A stretch of DNA of 64,000 nt from Apodemus sylvaticus. Lineage: Eukaryota > Chordata > Mammalia > Rodentia > Muridae. The notes under the pieces are model-generated. The model did not search any database. It was given only the letters and a program-made list of their open reading frames with translations, and was not told the origin of the DNA. Positions 44,555-55,999 of the stretch are shown one piece after another; position 1 is the first letter of the stretch, and every line of letters begins with the position of its first letter. The stretch lies in assembly GCF_947179515.1 (NCBI RefSeq), contig NC_067472.1:172771578-172835577 (forward strand), given 5' to 3'. The position numbers and the translations under genes were made by a program.

Positions 44555-46775
44555 AGGCAGGCATCAGTCTTGGACTGACTGAAAGCAGCTGAATCAGTGG
44601 TGGAGTAGGAGCCTCATGCACGGGGTTGGGACCTGAGGTGGTAGCAAACCAGCTGGAAGGACAGCTAAAGACAGCAGGAATGTGGACTTCCATGCAACCA
44701 ATCAGGCATACTAGTACTGCAGATGCAGTAGCTACAACGGTGCGGGCAGCAGCAGAATCATGGGCATCTACATAGCCCAAGAGGATGACTGGGACTGGGG
44801 CCTGTTTTTTGACCTGGCCTGGGAGAAGCTGAAGAGAAAGACCTTCACAGCCTCATGCAACTCCCATCAGCAGAAGGCTGGCACTTAGATCGAGAAGGAC
44901 TTCAGGCATGGTCTCAAATTTTTGCTTCTGCTGGAGGTTATTTCTGGGGAGCAATTGACTAACCCAGAGTGGGGGAAGATGTGAGTGTATAAGATCAATC
45001 ATGTAACCAAAGCCGTAGACTTCATCCCCAGTAAGGGAGTCAAGCTTGTGTACATCAGGGCAGAAGAGATTTTGAATGGCAATGCAAAGATGGGAATGAT
45101 CCAGACCATCATCCTCAGATATGCCATTCAAGACATCTCTGTGGAAGAGAACTCTGTTAAGGAACAACTTCTCCTCTGATGACAGAGAAAGACAGCCCCA
45201 TACAAAACTGTCAATGTGCAGAACTTCCATATCAGCTGAAAGGATGGTCTGACTTTAAGTGCAGTCTTCCACTGGCACAAACCTGAACTGATTGAGGTCA
45301 CCAACATAACAATGCATTTGAAGTTGCTGAGAAATACCTTGATATCCCCAAGATGTTGGATGCTGAGGACATTGTGAACACAGTCCACCCAAAGAGAAGG
45401 CCATAATGACATATGTGTCCAGCTTCTACTATGCATTTTCTTGAGTGCAGAAAGCTGAGACTGCTGCCAACGTGATCTGAAAGGTTCTGTCTCTGAACCA
45501 GGAAAAGGAGCACCTGATGGAAAAGCATGAATGCCAGCCAGTGATCTTCTGGAGTGGATCTGACACACTATCCCCTGCTTGGAGCACCACAGACTTCAGA
45601 ACACCATCCAGAAGATGCAGCAGAAGCTGGAGGACTTCCTGCATCATCAACAAGGTGTAAAACCAAATCCTCACAGGAAATAGCAAGGGTATCAGCCAGG
45701 AGCAGATGCAGGAGGTCTGTGGTTCCTTCAACCAGTTTGACATGGTGGGGCACTGGGGCCTGAGGAATTCAAGGCCTGCCTTAACAGCCTGGTCTATTAA
45801 GTGCAGAATGACAAGCAGGGTGATACTGAGTTCAACTGGATCATGAGTGTGGTTGACCCCAACCATAACAGCCTCCTGACCTTCCAAGACTTCACTGATT
45901 TCATGTCAGGGGAAAACACAGCCACAGCCACAGCTGATCAGGTCATTGCCACCTTCAACGTCCTGGCAGGGGACAAGAACTATATCCCTGCTAAGGACCT
46001 GCAGAGAGAGAGCTGCCCTCCCCACAAGGCCGAGTACTGCATCACCCCAATGGCACCCTACAAGGGTCCTTATGATGCTCCTGGAACCCTTGACTACAAA
46101 TCCTTCTCCACAGCCCTCTATAGGATGAGTGACCAGTGAGGCCCTCAGACACATGGAACAGAGACTACCTTGGCCTACCAGATGTGTTGAGGAGCTCTGT
46201 CCCCACCCTGACTCTATATCTATCCAAATAGCTCTTTGTGATCCTTCTCAGGATTCTGGCAGGGATGGTCTAGGAAGGCTTCTCTTTCTCAATCTTATAG
46301 GGGAGGGAAGCTTGGTCATCAGCTTTTCTGGTCTTCTAAATATATATGTCGTGTTGTGGGTTCTTAGTCTATATGGAGGGGAAAACAGACTCCTGTGCCC
46401 CAAAGATCCCTTTGTAAGCCCAGGTCCCCCTACCCCTGAAACTCCTTCAAAGCCTCTCCCATTCAGGCCAAAGCTCCAAGTGACTTGTCCATGAACTGCC
46501 TGCCCTGAGATGTCCAGCAGACAGCACCCAGCTCCCCAAGACAAGGTTATAGTGGCTCCTCCAACTTCCCAGCCCCTATGTGTTCACCAGGAACAGATGA
46601 CCTGCCATAGCCCTTCTCTGCCTCAGGAGTGGATGGTGGGGCTGTCAGCCCTGCCAACCTGGCCTTGGTTCACATGGCCTATGAATCTCAGATGTTTTAA
46701 GGACCAAAACCAACAGTACACAAAGAAAGGAACAGAAACAAACAAACAGTTAAACCATTTTTTAAAAAGAAAAAA
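44555..46775 (+). pseudogene. Actn4-ps: Processed pseudogene of alpha-actinin-4, spectrin repeats missing
   Basis: An intronless copy of the actin-bundling protein alpha-actinin-4. From 44,679 'VDFHATNQAY' and 'YIAQEDDWDWG' match the ACTN4-specific N-terminus; ACTN1 begins differently. The calponin-homology region follows ('KTFTASCNSH', 'LEVISGEQL', 'KGVKLVYIRAEEILNGNAK', 'ILRYAIQDISVEE') to 'TIQKMQQKLEDF' near 45,635. It then jumps to the EF-hand end ('GISQEQMQE', 'SVVDPNHNSLLTFQDF', 'LDYKSFSTALY') with the stop at 46,137-46,139. A 3' UTR and an A-rich tail (46,755-46,780) complete the retrocopy. Many stops and frameshifts are present. The rod (roughly 470 residues) is absent. Confidence 0.93.
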
Positions 46776-46779
46776 AAAA

Positions 46780-47200
46780 CCTTACAAAACATAAAAATTA
46801 AAACCTTCCAGAGAATTGCTATTTACTTTATTAACATATGGATTTATAATATAAATATATATCCATATAGGTGCATATTTCTGCCACCTCTCTCACTCTC
46901 ATAATGAAGACATAGTTATTTCAATGCCCTCCAAAGTCCCCTCCTGATATTCCCCTTGTGGAGGTTGGCAGGGATCTCAGTGAATGCCCTGAAGTGGAGG
47001 TGGGTTGCTGGCCTGCCTGCCTGGCCATTCATAGTTTTCTCTCCATCCACCCTCTGGAATTCATTCTGATTGATTTTTATTTTCTTGGTTTCTGGAAAAT
47101 CCACCCTCTGGTGATGGGATAATTAAACATGTAATATTTTTAAAAAGGAAAAAAAAATAAAGCAAAAGTTAACATGTTTAATGTTATATTTGTTGAATCC
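46780..47200. other. Unassigned sequence
   Basis: An AT-rich part, then a mixed stretch with 'ccaccctctgg' repeated twice. No gene or repeat family recognised. Confidence 0.4.
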
Positions 47201-47204
47201 CATT

Positions 47205-48365
47205 TATCGGGATGGTGATCCCCCTAGAAGTTCATATATTCATGAGGTCCCATTTGTCAAATCTTGATATTAGAGCACAAGCCATTGCTGTTCTGTTCAG
47301 GAAAATTTCCCATGCCCGTGTGTTCAAGGCTCTTCCCCACTTCCTCCTCATTAGTTTCTTTGTATCTGGTGTTATGTGGAGGTCCTTGATCCAACTGAGC
47401 TTTGTACAAGGAGATAGGAATAGGTTGATTTGCATTTTTCTACATAATTACATTCAGTTGAATCAGCATCAAAATGCTGTCTGGTGTCTACTGGGTGGTT
47501 TTAGCTCCTTTGTGAAAAATCAAGAGACTATATGTGTGTGGGTTCATTTCTTGGTCTTCAATTCTATTCCACTAATCTTTCTGACTTTCCCTGTAGCAAT
47601 ACCATACAGTTTTGACCCCTATTGCTCAATAATACAGCTTTTTTTCAGGGATGGAAATGGCCCTAGAAATTCTCTTATCATTGGGTCATATTCACTATCT
47701 TGTGCTTTTTGTTATTCCAAATGAATTTGCAAATTCCTCTTTCTAATTTTATGAAAAATTGATTTGGAATTCTGATGGGGATTGAATTTAATCTGTAGAT
47801 TGCTTTCAGCAAGACGACCATTTTTACTGCATTAATCCAGCCAATCCATGAGCATGGGAGATTTTTCCATCTTCCATATAAGATCTAGGTCAACTTCTTT
47901 CTTCAGAGACTTGAAGTTCTTCTCATGCAGACCTTTTATTTGCTTGGTTAGAGTCACAACAAGTTATGTAATGCTATTTGTGACTATTGTGAAGTGTGTA
48001 GTCTCCCTAATTTCTTTCTCAACCTGTTAATCCTTTGAGTAGAAGAAAGCTTCTGATTTCCTTCAGTTAATTTTAAATCTAGATACATTGCTGAAGTTGT
48101 TTCTCAGCTGTAGGATTTCTGTGGTAGAATGTTTGGGGTCACTAAAGTGTATGATAATATCATAAGCAAATAGTGATATTTTGACTTCATCCTTTCCAAT
48201 TTGTATCCTTTGACATCCTTTTGTTGTCTCCTTGCTCTAGCTAGAACTTGAAGTGCTATTTTGAATAGATAGGGAGAGAGTGGGAAGCCTTGTCTAGTAT
48301 CTGATTTTAGTGGGATTGCTTCAAGTTACTCTCCAAGTTTGATCTTGGCTACTTGTTTACTGTAT
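47205..48365 (-). mobile_element. Old L1 ORF2 fragment (minus orientation)
   Basis: The minus-strand sequence follows the ORF2 reverse-transcriptase-to-C-terminal order in decayed form. It includes 'tttgcttatgatattatcat' (active-site region, FADDM-like) near 48,165, the 'DKWDL' region near 47,245, and 'ggatcaaggacctccacataa' near 47,380. It is clearly older than the full-length L1s. Confidence 0.8.
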
Positions 48366-49654
48366 GTTTCTCAAAAGATAGTTTAAAATGTGTTTTGGTA
48401 ATTTTCCTATTTTAAAAAATTACTGATACAGTTAGCACAAGGGTTAAGATAGACTGGATTTTAGAAAGGACTACTAAATTGGTCCATCCTGAAGAAGTCC
48501 TAATTTCAAAATGAAGAAACGAAATATATTATATTGGGCAGAAGATTTTACATTTGCTCCAACAAGAAAAGAAATCTATATCTTTCATCCAAGTTATTAC
48601 AAAATAAGACTTGACCAGGGAAGACCTCCTGAAGATCTTAGCAACAAACAAAAAGAGGAAGATGGGCAAGAACAAAGCAGGCAACATATGTGCTGATCCT
48701 GCAACATGCAAACACCTCTCAGAGTGGCTAAGAAATTAAAATACATGTCTTTTCATAGGCAATATTTTGTTGGCTACAGTATCATCAAGACTTTTAATGC
48801 CATTCTTTTAGATGGTATAAATAAAATTTGATATTATGTGAAATAATTCAAAGTAACTTTAAAAGAAAGTAAATGTCTTTCATCTGTTCAGACAGATGAC
48901 TAGAAAATCACGTTTAATTGATTTGTGCATGTGGCATATTTCATTCAAATGTCTTTATAGAATTATGTTTTGCATGAAGGTTTGTAGAGTGCTGAATTGA
49001 GGACTAGCAAAGCATCCCTGACAGGGGTCACCCTTGAGGATGCTGAGAGAACCTGCTCTTCCAGATCCCTACCTGATCATTCCTTTCTGATGCTGGCCCC
49101 AGAGACTAGCTTCAAAAACAACTTCAGAAGTGCATGATAATCCATAGTGACATTGGTTCATATGGAATCTCAGAAGGAAAAAAATAAACTACTGTAAAGT
49201 GTTCCCTTAATGCAACATGCACACCATTGCAGAAGTGCTCAGTCAAGACTTCAGTTATGTACTGTAACACCAAATTCTATGCCCAAAGGCATAACCTGCC
49301 AGTGACTGTTCATGTTTACAAACTTTTGCTGTGCAAACCATGCTCCCTAATTTAAAACTACTGACTAAATAAAATTGGCTAGAACCTATTTCTAGAGGGA
49401 TTAAATGTAGGTAGGTTTAGAGTGACCTGGTTGGAGGAAGAGAAATCAGAGGGAGAAGAAGGAAGAAGAATGAGAGAGAAAGCATCTATGAGGGGAGAGG
49501 AACCATAAGCACGGGATCAGGAGAAACAGCAAGTTACTGGCTTACAACACCTGAGAGGCAGCCAACCCAGAAGTTAAAAGGATAGGTTAGGGTTTACCCT
49601 CAATGATTGTCAAAGTCAAATAAACTAGCAATATCCTCAGTGTCATTTATTTGT
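48366..49654. other. Unassigned sequence with a short open frame
   Basis: It contains a 61-codon plus-strand frame at 48,511-48,696 (start MKKRNILYWAEDF, end EQSRQHMC). I do not recognise it. A stretch resembling a 3' UTR follows, with 'aataaa'-type signals near 48,819 and 49,367. It might be a remnant of a retrocopy, but there is no decisive evidence. Confidence 0.35.
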
Positions 49655-51751
49655 AAGATAGGTGGCAGTGGCAGCAGCAGCATCAGAGGCAGCTGATCCA
49701 GCGGAAGGGCTATCAGCAGTAGAACCAAGGTGACAGGGTCCAGGCAGGCCTTGTGCCCCCTACCACTGACCTTCACTGGACAGCCAGGCTGCAAGCTGTG
49801 GCAGATTTACAGTGCCTTTCACTGCACAGAAGCCACATCAGAACTCTGCCTCCCACCAGTCAGTTACGAGAGACCCTCCGCCATCTTAGATCTCAGGCAC
49901 CACAGAAATCAGACAGACTGAGGTATGCAAATATAACCCAAGGCCGACATCGAGGGGGTCTAAGCCCGACAGGCGTTGGCCTGCACCCAGGGCTGTTCGG
50001 GGAGCCATCAGTGTGCAAACCTGGCCAGGAGGTTGTTTGCCTGGCCTGGGGCGCACTCCACCATTTTGACTATGGGACGCCAGAGAGTTCTCGCAGGCCA
50101 AGTCAGCTAAGAGTCATAGCCAGAGGCTAACATAGCAAGGGTCTAAGACAGACTCGCCTTGGACTGACCCCAGGCCCTGGGCTGCTAAGTGGGCCATCTG
50201 TGTGCCAACCCGGCCAGGAGGTTGTTAGCCTAGCAGACTCTCCCGGCACTTTCAGGGAGTGCGAGCATGCTGCCATGCTTGGCCACCTGACAGAACCAAT
50301 TAACAGTCATAGCCTGAGGGAAACTTTGCTCAGGTCTTAGCCTGCCAGACTTTTGCCTAGACTCAGGGCCTCAGAAGCTAGGCTAGTCTTGTGTGCACAA
50401 ACCCGGTTGGGAGATAGGCTGCCCAGCAGAGAGACCAGCACTCAGCAAAGGTCCCACAGCAGCATAGACCATCAGCACTCACTGAAGGAGCAAATGGGCA
50501 CTGCCTGGTTCACACAGACAACCTGGAGCAAGGCACACTACAGCTGCAAGGGCAACCAAGAGAAGGGCAGCACATTAGCAATCTGTAACAGGGGAAACCC
50601 AGCCAGCCAGTGTTGCAGAAATAGCCATATAGCCTCACAGGAGGCACAAATACCAACCAGAGAAAAGTCCAACTAACGCCAGAAATAACAAGATGGCAAA
50701 GGGCAAACCCAGGAACACTACTAACAGAAACCTAGGCAATATGGCAGTATCTGAACCAAACTCTCCAACATCAGCAAGTCCTGATTACACAAATACAACA
50801 GAAAAACAAGATTTGGATTTAAAATCACTGTTCATGATGCTGCTAGAAGAACACAAAAAGGACATAAATGAATATCTTAAAGAAACATGGGAAACATGAA
50901 TAAGCTAGAAACCCATATAATAAAATCACAAAAAACACTTAAAGAAATTCAGGAGAATAAGGCTCAAGAGATGGAAGCCAATAAAGAAGAAACACACACA
51001 CACACAAAAAAAATCTTAAAGAAATGCAAGAGAAAGTGAGTGAAACAGCAGAAGTCGTGAAAGAGGAAACACAAAAATCTCTTAAAGAATTACAGGGAAA
51101 CACAAACAAGCAAGTGAAGGAGCTAAGCAAAACCATCCAGGATCTAAAATCAGAAGTAGAAACAACTAAGAAATCACATAGGGAGACAAGTTTGGAGATA
51201 GAAAACCTTGAGAAGAAATCAGGGGCCATAGATGCAAATATCAACAACAGAATACAAGAGATGGAAAAGAATCTCAGATGCCCAAGATACCATAGAAACC
51301 ATTGACTCAACAGTCAAAGAAAATGGAAAATGCAAAAAGCTTGTAACCCAAAATATCCAGGAAATCCAGAACACAATGAGAAGGCCAAACCTAAGGATTA
51401 TAGGCATAGATGAGAGTGAATTTTTACAACTTAAAGGACCAGCAAATATCTTCAATAAAATTATGGAAGAAAACTTCCCTAACCTAAAGAGAGAGATGCC
51501 CATGAATATACAAGAAGCCTACAGAACTCCAAACAGACTGGACCTGAGCAGAAATACCTCTTGTCACATAATAATCAAACCCCCAAATTGACTAAACAAA
51601 GAAAGAATATTAAGGGCAGCAAGAGAAAAAGGCCAAGTAACATATAAAGGAAGACCTATCAGAATCACACCAGACTTCTCACCAGAGACCATGAAAGCTA
51701 GAAGATCCTGGGCAGATCTCATGTAGACTCTAAGAGAACACAAATGTCAGT
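49655..51751 (+). mobile_element. L1 5' half only (5' UTR and most of ORF1), no 3' end
   Basis: The 5' UTR starts about 49,655 ('ggtggcagtggcagcagcag') and runs to the ORF1 ATG at 50,693. ORF1 runs to 51,751 and stops abruptly after 'agagaacacaaatgtcag'. No ORF2, 3' UTR or poly(A) follows. Because L1 inserts from its 3' end, this shape implies loss of the 3' part after insertion. Confidence 0.9.
50693..51751 (+). pseudogene. L1 ORF1, frameshifted and 3'-truncated
   Basis: Starts MAKGKPRNTTNRNLGNM. The coiled coil is disrupted near 50,890, and an inserted (CA)n plus A run lies at about 50,994-51,010. A small deletion near 51,268 shifts frame again. It continues through 'RRPNLRIIGIDESE' to 'EAYRTPNRLDLSRN', and a stop follows near 51,590. 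Related C-terminal sequence goes on in frame pieces to 51,751, where the L1 ends. Confidence 0.88.
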
Positions 51752-51779
51752 AAGAGTGTATCTGATAAGCTTGCATTGC

Positions 51780-51940
51780 ATGTATTACAATGTGTGTATA
51801 CTTGCACTGTGGTATGCATGTTGCATTAAGAGGACACCTCACTGGGGTTTATTGATTCGTTCCTCTTTGTGAGTTCCAGAGATGAACCCATAATCAAGAT
51901 CAGCTGCAAGTGCCTTCACTGCTCCTTATTTGGGTTTAAA
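51780..51940 (-). mobile_element. Degraded B4/RSINE-type SINE (tentative)
   Basis: 'gtgagttccagagatgaacc' followed by 'cagctgcaagtgccttcactgctcc' matches the end of rodent B2/B4-type SINEs in reverse orientation. Confidence 0.5.
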
Positions 51941-52560
51941 AAATATCTGTGCATATGCTAGTGTTTTAGTATAAATATGCAAAATTACCAGGTGCAATAA
52001 TCAGAAAAAAAGAAACGCTAGCTTGAAGAATGTAGGATGCCCAGAGAAAGAACTCAGGTAATGAGGTTTAGAAACAATACTATTTCTTCACTAAAAGAAA
52101 TTTCTGCCATTCATTAGTAGTTCTGAGGAAGTGTTAGGAACAAATATTTGGTGCTTGGAATAAACTACAGTAATCTAAAAATGAAAAAAAATAGTAGTAT
52201 GTCATTTTCACTTGACAATAAAATTTATTATTTAACATGTGCATATTTCCACTATCCTTGGATGAAAATATGTTTACAATCTGAAAAAGAGACAACAGTT
52301 AACATATGTAATGTATCAACTAATATGATTTGAACACCATTGAGGTAGCCCAGTGGGAAATGCTGTTATGTGCAAGGTCTTTAACATGACCTTGATTACA
52401 ATACAACGATGACCAAAAATGATCAGACAAACTTGTCCTCTAGTTTCCATGAATCTTCAATGTTTATGAGTCCAAAATCTCATTAATCTCTTTCTGTCTC
52501 TTTCTCTATGTCTCTCTGTCTCTAGCACAAACACACACACACATGCATACACACATAAAC
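51941..52560. other. Unassigned sequence
   Basis: Mostly unrecognised. 52,340-52,400 ('tagcccagtgggaaatgctg…gtgcaaggtc') weakly recalls a decayed ID-type SINE head. Confidence 0.35.
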
Positions 52561-52561
52561 T

Positions 52562-53011
52562 AATCTATCTATCTATCTATATCTATATCTATATCTATAT
52601 CTATATCTATATCTATATCTATATCTATATCTATATCTATATCTATATCTATCTATCTATATCTATGTCTATCTATCTCTCTATATCTATATCTATATCT
52701 ATATCTATATCTATATCTATATCTATATCTATCTATCTATATCTATGTCTATCTATCTCTCTATATCTATATCTATATCTATATCTATATCTATATCTAT
52801 ATCTATATCTACCTATATCTATCTCTATATCTATCTCTATATCTATCTCTATCTCTATATCTATCTCTATATCTATCTCTATATCTATATATCTATCTCT
52901 ATATCTAATCTATCACTATCTCTATCTCTATCTCTATATCTATCTATCTACATCTACATCTACATCCACATCCACATATACATACTCATACACATACACA
53001 TACACAAACAC

Positions 53012-53078
<67 letters not shown>

Positions 53079-53167
53079 TACCTATACCTATACCTATACC
53101 TATACCTATACCTATACCTATACCTATACCTATACCTATACCTATACATATACATATACATATACAT
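52562..53167. repeat. Compound microsatellite (TATC, ATATCT, CATACA, ACCTAT)
   Basis: About 600 bases in blocks: TATC/ATATCT units to about 52,960, ACATAC-type units to about 53,080, CCTATA units to about 53,145, then CATATA. A higher-order segment around 52,655-52,690 recurs at about 52,735-52,770. Long open frames here are artefacts. Confidence 0.95.
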
Positions 53168-53298
53168 AGTGGCAATCCATAAGTTGCATGTTATATCTTC
53201 ATTGGGTGAATACAATGTAGTTCCTACATTCTTTTCTGTTCACAGATGACATACTGAGGTTGAAGCTCTATCAACTTCTGGTGAGGATGGTCCATAGT

Positions 53299-54276
53299 TC
53301 AGTCAGATTTGTGGTAATTCCTCATGTGACAGTGATATGTGGATGATTGGCGGAAGCTAGAGCTACACAGAAAACAGGCATAAGGCTTTTCTCCTGTGTG
53401 AATCTTCTCATGAGCCTTCAGGTTCGTCTTGTGGCTGAAGGACCTTTCGCATGTGCTGCATATGAAAGGCTTCTCTGGCTTGTGTATGACCTCATGAATT
53501 CAAAGGTTAGAGACTCGTTTGAATATTTTCCCACAGGTGCCACAGGACAATGCCCTCTTATTCAGGTGAGTTCTCAGGTGGGATGAAAGGTGAGAGTCAT
53601 ATTTGAACCTCCTAGGACATTCTTCACACTTGTATGGTTTGGGATCTCTATGGTAACTTTCTTGATGACTTTCACATGTTGAGTTTGCCTCATGATTCTG
53701 ACAAAGGACAGGATCTGAAGTAGGAGGCTCTGGCCTAGAGAGGAACCCTGTTACCAATCTAGGGTCTTCTTCAGGAAAATATTCTTCAAGTGACTCTTGT
53801 AGGCATGTGGATATTCCTTGACTTGCTCTTGTAGAATCCTGAGGAAATTCATGAGAAACATCTCCCACCTCAGGCGCAGGATGATACATTCTCTGGTTGA
53901 TGAATAGGGAGTCCATCTTGATCCTGGGAATGTTATCACCACTATTTACTTGATTAGCATTCCTGGAAGTATTATTCCAATCTTTACTGTCTACAGAGAT
54001 GCTTGTTCAGGATGAATCCATTGGTTGTGCCTCCATGGAGACATCTACAGTAGTAGGAGCACTCAGGAACATTACTTGATGACTGGAGTTGCCTTGACTT
54101 GTTCTTCTGATACTCTGAGAAAATTGACCAAACACACTTCCCCTCTTCATAATCATAATCCTGTTCTCTCTGGATACTAAGAAGGGAGTTCATCTCATCT
54201 CCAGTACAGTTATTGCCAGTGTTTTGTTCAGTACAATTCCAAGAAGTAACACATTCACTTTCACTGTTTTCTTGTC
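53299..54276 (-). pseudogene. Zscan4-ps: Zscan4-like last coding exon (linker and four zinc fingers)
   Basis: The acceptor 'CTCTCCAAAG' precedes 54,276. Translation begins 'GQENSESECVTSWN', shifts frame near 54,127 and meets a TGA at 54,007-54,009. It is then open through 'GDNIPRIKMDSL' and 'PQDSTRASQGISTCLQESL' into four C2H2 fingers: 'YKCEECPRRF…HLRTH', 'LSCGTCGKIF…IHEVIH', 'FICSTCERSF…HEKIH' and 'YACFLCSSSF…HMRNYH'. The natural stop is at 53,299-53,301. All zinc ligands of the four fingers remain. One nonsense codon (TGA at 53,500-53,502, where CGA is expected, a CpG-type change) cuts finger 2. Confidence 0.92.
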
Positions 54277-54390
54277 CTTTGGAGAGATGACAATCTATGA
54301 AAATGTATCCAAAAACAAAAAACAAAAATAAAAGAAAACCAAAACAGATCCCCTCAGAACATGCCTCTTCTGTCCAGTTTACCTACTAAC

Positions 54391-54550
54391 CTGTTGTCAA
54401 TAATGTATCTTGTGTAATGCCAACTGTCATCCTTGCAACCTTTGGTGTTGGCCTTGTTGATGATTATTGCAGTTTTAAAAGCTTGGTGACTTCTTTTAAT
54501 GGCATGTTTTCAGAAAAGAGAGTTTCCTGTCCTTGCATGGAGGCATGGAC
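54391..54550 (-). pseudogene. Zscan4-ps: Zscan4-like middle coding exon
   Basis: Acceptor 'TTGTTTACAG' before 54,550 and donor 'GTTAGT' after 54,391. The 160-base exon reads 'VHASMQGQETLFSENMPLKE', then a TAA after 'LKLQ', and ends 'TQDTLLTTG'. The phase joins correctly to 'GQENSE' of the next exon. Confidence 0.9.
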
Positions 54551-55999
54551 CTGTAAACAATGCCAGGTTCCCCTTATCCATGAGTTTGTGGATTGCATTC
54601 TCCTACCCAAAACTTGCTAGCGTTGAAAGACTAGGCTAAAAATTAGCTCGTTTTTTTTTTCTACCCAATGTGTAATGATCTTTTCCTGGCACTCACAAAT
54701 TCTGATTTCTAAAGTTACTATATATACTGTCCTTTCAAATGTTGAGTCATTGTGCCTAGAGAAACACAAAGTTATGTTACTGTGAGCTCTGCCAACCATA
54801 GATTCTTTAACTGATCACCACATTGAAGGAGGATAAGCCTTCCTTAACGTGGCCATCAGTGTATTCGGATTGGCCTAACTTTTACCTGAACTTTTTATAG
54901 TGTTTTGTCTCAAAGGATCAGAAGGCATGCTCTTGGAAACATGACTGGATATTATGGGAGTAGTGTACTTAGTAAGTATTTTCAATCATGAAATTTTAAA
55001 GGTAAAATAAAATTCAAAGGGTATATGCAGTATAATTAGTAACTTGCAAGGTATGGTCAAAGTATTTATCAGAGGACTTGAGAAGCATTGGGAGGGTAAT
55101 TCTTCTGATTCCAAGGCCAAGTTGGACTACATAAGTAAAGCTTATTGCAAATCACAAATACAGGCAAGCAAGATACCAAGAAATGAACCAAATCACTGCA
55201 CCAATAAAAATCCAAACAACATATATGAAATAATAGGACGCATTTTTTAATTTATGTGGAGGAATATGTCTACAGTGTGGTTTAAATTTTTCAGGTACTT
55301 CACCATTTCTGTTAAGCAAATCACAGCTTTGAGAAAACATCCAACATAATTAAACCTATATTAATTCTATCCAAATTTGAATTTTGGACTGAAGCACCAT
55401 TATGCATCAAGGGAATTCTCATGGGTATGGCATTTTTTTGTATTTATGTAACATCCATATTTCAATATTCAATCTATACCATTCTGAAAACTCAGTTTTC
55501 TAGACAGTGAATCATTTGATATATAATGGCCAATTTGGGAATCCATCTAGTCAAGTTGATCCCAAATTTCTGCCACACATTTCCAGGGATCACAGATTAG
55601 TGCTCTGAATGTACTTTTAAGGTGTGTGTGGCAGAATCAAACACAATCCTCATGAATACACAGTAAGTACTTCCATGAACAAACTGTGACCCAAACACAA
55701 TTTATCTCCTCTACATCCTTAATGTCTTCTCCAGGTGAATTCTTCAGTCTGTCTGCTGATATGTAAATAAACTCTATTTAGTTATGCCAATCAAACCTAA
55801 TTGATTGGCTCCTTTCTGCTATATTTTGAGGTGATAATATTTCTTTAGTATATTTTTGTTTGGAACTATAAACTCGTTTCTAAAAAAAACAACATACACA
55901 AGTATTCCAAGAAAAAACAAAACAGAACGAGAACACCTCATCTTCACCAAACCTAAACAATCTTGCCTTTCCATCCAGATAAGACACCCAGGTACTTAC
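54551..55999 (-). other. Intron of the Zscan4-like pseudogene
   Basis: 1.45 kb between the SCAN exon and the middle exon. No repeat is recognised with confidence and nothing else coding is seen. Confidence 0.75.

Noticed and set aside
44555..46775. Retrocopy of alpha-actinin-1
   Set aside because: The N-terminal 'VDFHATNQAY' and the C-terminal 'VVDPNHN' and 'LDYKSFSTALY' match alpha-actinin-4; the alpha-actinin-1 N-terminus is different.
52665..53249. Long open frames in both directions (Tyr/Leu/Ile/Ser and Thr/His repeats)
   Set aside because: They are translations of a microsatellite whose unit length avoids stops.
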